Source of the DNA: Proteiniborus ethanoligenes
GTDB lineage: Bacteria > Bacillota > Clostridia > Tissierellales > Proteiniboraceae
Reading direction: 5' to 3'
Length of the DNA: 64,000 nucleotides
NCBI RefSeq assembly: GCF_900107485.1
Contig: NZ_FNQE01000013.1
Coordinates: 1-64,000 of the forward strand
Every line of letters starts with the position of its first letter. Within the stretch, counting starts at the first letter, position 1. The notes below the pieces were generated by a model that did not search any database, had not been told where the DNA came from, and saw only the letters and a program-made list of their open reading frames with translations. Below, one piece after another: positions 62,952 to 64,000 of the stretch. A program made the position numbers and the translations under genes.

Positions 62952-63815
62952 ATGAGGAAAAACAAAAAACTAGCAGTTACTATATTCTTAATTACATTTG
63001 CTTTATTGATACTTTTGCCTCTTATAGTGACAGTTACCAATTCCTTTATGGGAAACCCTGAAATTATGGAAAGCCATGGAGTCTTTACAAGAGAAGCTAC
63101 AGAGAGAGAAAAAGAAAAATTTAGAAGCGTTAAATTGATTCCAGATAGTATTGTGTTTGAACAGTACTATGAAGTTTTAGTAGGAAAATCAAAGTTTTTA
63201 AGGATGTTTTGGAACTCGGTTTTTCTAGTACTTCCTATAGTAATATTTCAAACAATAATATCTTCATCAGCTGCATTTGTATTTGCTAAAATGAAGTTTA
63301 AAGGAAGAGATACGCTCTTTTTCATATATATTATAATTATGATGATGCCATTTCAGGTTACTCTCGTACCAAACTATTTAGTATTAGACAAGCTAGGCAT
63401 TTTAGACAATTACATGTCCATAATACTTCCCGGAATCTTCGGGGCATTTGGAGTCTTTCTTTTGAGACAGTTTATGATTTCAATTCCAAATGAATATATT
63501 GAGGCAGCAATGGTTGATGGATGTTCATTGGCACAGATTTTCTTTAAGGTCATTCTTCCACAGTCAAAAGGAGGAGTAGCTTCGCTAGCCATATTATCAT
63601 TTATAGATAATTGGAATATGGTTGAACAGCCATTGATATTTTTAAAGGATACAAATAAACACCCGTTGTCCATATATCTTTCTGTAATAAATAATTCTGA
63701 ACTAGGTATTGCCTTTGCGGCCAGTGTTATATATATGATACCTGCTCTTTTGGTATTCTTATACGGACAGAATTATCTAATCGAGGGCATATCTAATTCT
63801 ACAATTAAAAAATAA
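62952..63815 (+). CDS. Sugar-type ABC transporter permease (MalG-like)
   Basis: A 287-residue second permease. First helix VTIFLITFALLILLPLIVTVTNSF, then a loop of about 70 residues, and five further helices; coupling loop YIEAAMVDGCSLAQIFFKVILPQSKGG near 180-205. ATG at 62952 after agggggat; a TTG at 62931 in the preceding gene is less likely. Eleven bases after the MalF-like stop, so one operon. Confidence 0.92.
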   Translation: MRKNKKLAVTIFLITFALLILLPLIVTVTNSFMGNPEIMESHGVFTREATEREKEKFRSVKLIPDSIVFEQYYEVLVGKSKFLRMFWNSVFLVLPIVIFQTIISSSAAFVFAKMKFKGRDTLFFIYIIIMMMPFQVTLVPNYLVLDKLGILDNYMSIILPGIFGAFGVFLLRQFMISIPNEYIEAAMVDGCSLAQIFFKVILPQSKGGVASLAILSFIDNWNMVEQPLIFLKDTNKHPLSIYLSVINNSELGIAFAASVIYMIPALLVFLYGQNYLIEGISNSTIKK

Positions 63816-63830
63816 GGGGGGCTAATTATA

Positions 63831-64000
63831 GTGGAAGATACTAAAAAAACCGATATGAGAAAGAAAAAAATACTTAAAGCAGGTCAAATTTTTCTTATAA
63901 CAATTATAATACTCACATTTACTTCAAAAAGCATTCGCAATTTAACCCTTCCAAAGGTTAGCACTATGGATGCAAAGTCAGGAAGTTTAATTGTAGAAAT
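63831..64000 (+). CDS. HlyD/RND-type periplasmic adaptor, N-terminal part
   Basis: The window ends within this frame. GTG at 63831 follows aaggggggc; the product begins with a basic stretch (MRKKKILKAGQ), one membrane helix (IFLITIIILTFT) and then RNLTLPKVSTMDAKSGSLIVE, which resembles the start of membrane-fusion adaptor proteins of efflux systems. Only 56 codons are visible. Sixteen bases after the MalG-like stop, so in the same operon. An adaptor beside sugar import permeases is unexpected. Confidence 0.6.
   Translation, partial: MEDTKKTDMRKKKILKAGQIFLITIIILTFTSKSIRNLTLPKVSTMDAKSGSLIVE

Overview
The window is AT-rich DNA from a spore-forming, low-GC Gram-positive anaerobe of the Bacillota, most likely class Clostridia or Tissierellia. 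Supporting evidence: AGGAGG-type ribosome sites with frequent TTG/GTG starts, a SAM-I riboswitch before metNIQ, a tryptophan T-box before trpS, small CotF-like coat proteins, an archaeal/clostridial-type pyrB-pyrI pair, leucine dehydrogenase, and no respiratory genes. No rRNA, tRNA or CRISPR array was seen. The genus cannot be fixed from sequence alone.

Layout. 1-339: right part of an IS3-family insertion sequence. 340-751: a gene-free block of nested palindromes. 752-7399: a MoxR ATPase, DUF58 and two large VWA membrane proteins (Bat-like cluster). 7534-15473: DUF2935 protein, iron alcohol dehydrogenase, lipoprotein phosphoesterase, a small probable selenoprotein on the minus strand (11394-11639), MBL hydrolase, ElaA-type acetyltransferase and a GntR-ABC operon. 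15640-21812: SbcD/SbcC-like nuclease pair, a phosphoesterase, HPr and enzyme I. 21851-28654: CYTH and ThiF-like proteins, M29 aminopeptidase, small membrane proteins, YitT protein and an L,D-transpeptidase-like lipoprotein. 28908-34735: PEP synthase, metNIQ with SAM riboswitch, and two coat-like proteins. 34930-40538: the UMP biosynthesis operon pyrBICFKDE. 40648-44387: DegV, T-box/trpS, Mn-type superoxide dismutase behind a Fur-like palindrome, and a zincin-like protein. 44430-49870: a peptide-type ABC transporter whose second permease carries a large extracytoplasmic M28-peptidase-like domain and which has no separate binding protein here. 50233-55842: uracil/xanthine permease, P1 peptidase, FAD oxidoreductase, leucine dehydrogenase and a small minus-strand ORF. 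55977-64000: lipoprotein, two-component system, a propeller plus solute-binding fusion lipoprotein, two sugar-type permeases and the start of an HlyD-like adaptor.

How the genes fit together. Several units are ordinary housekeeping (pyr, met, trpS, PTS general proteins). The peptide-type transporter, M29 and P1 peptidases and leucine dehydrogenase fit an amino-acid-fermenting life. The most notable items are the candidate selenocysteine thioredoxin-like gene, with an in-frame TGA followed by a hairpin that fits the bacterial SECIS rules; the permease/pseudo-peptidase fusion; and the sensory-looking ABC cluster at the right end. Dispersed non-coding repeats occupy most of the longer gene-free gaps.
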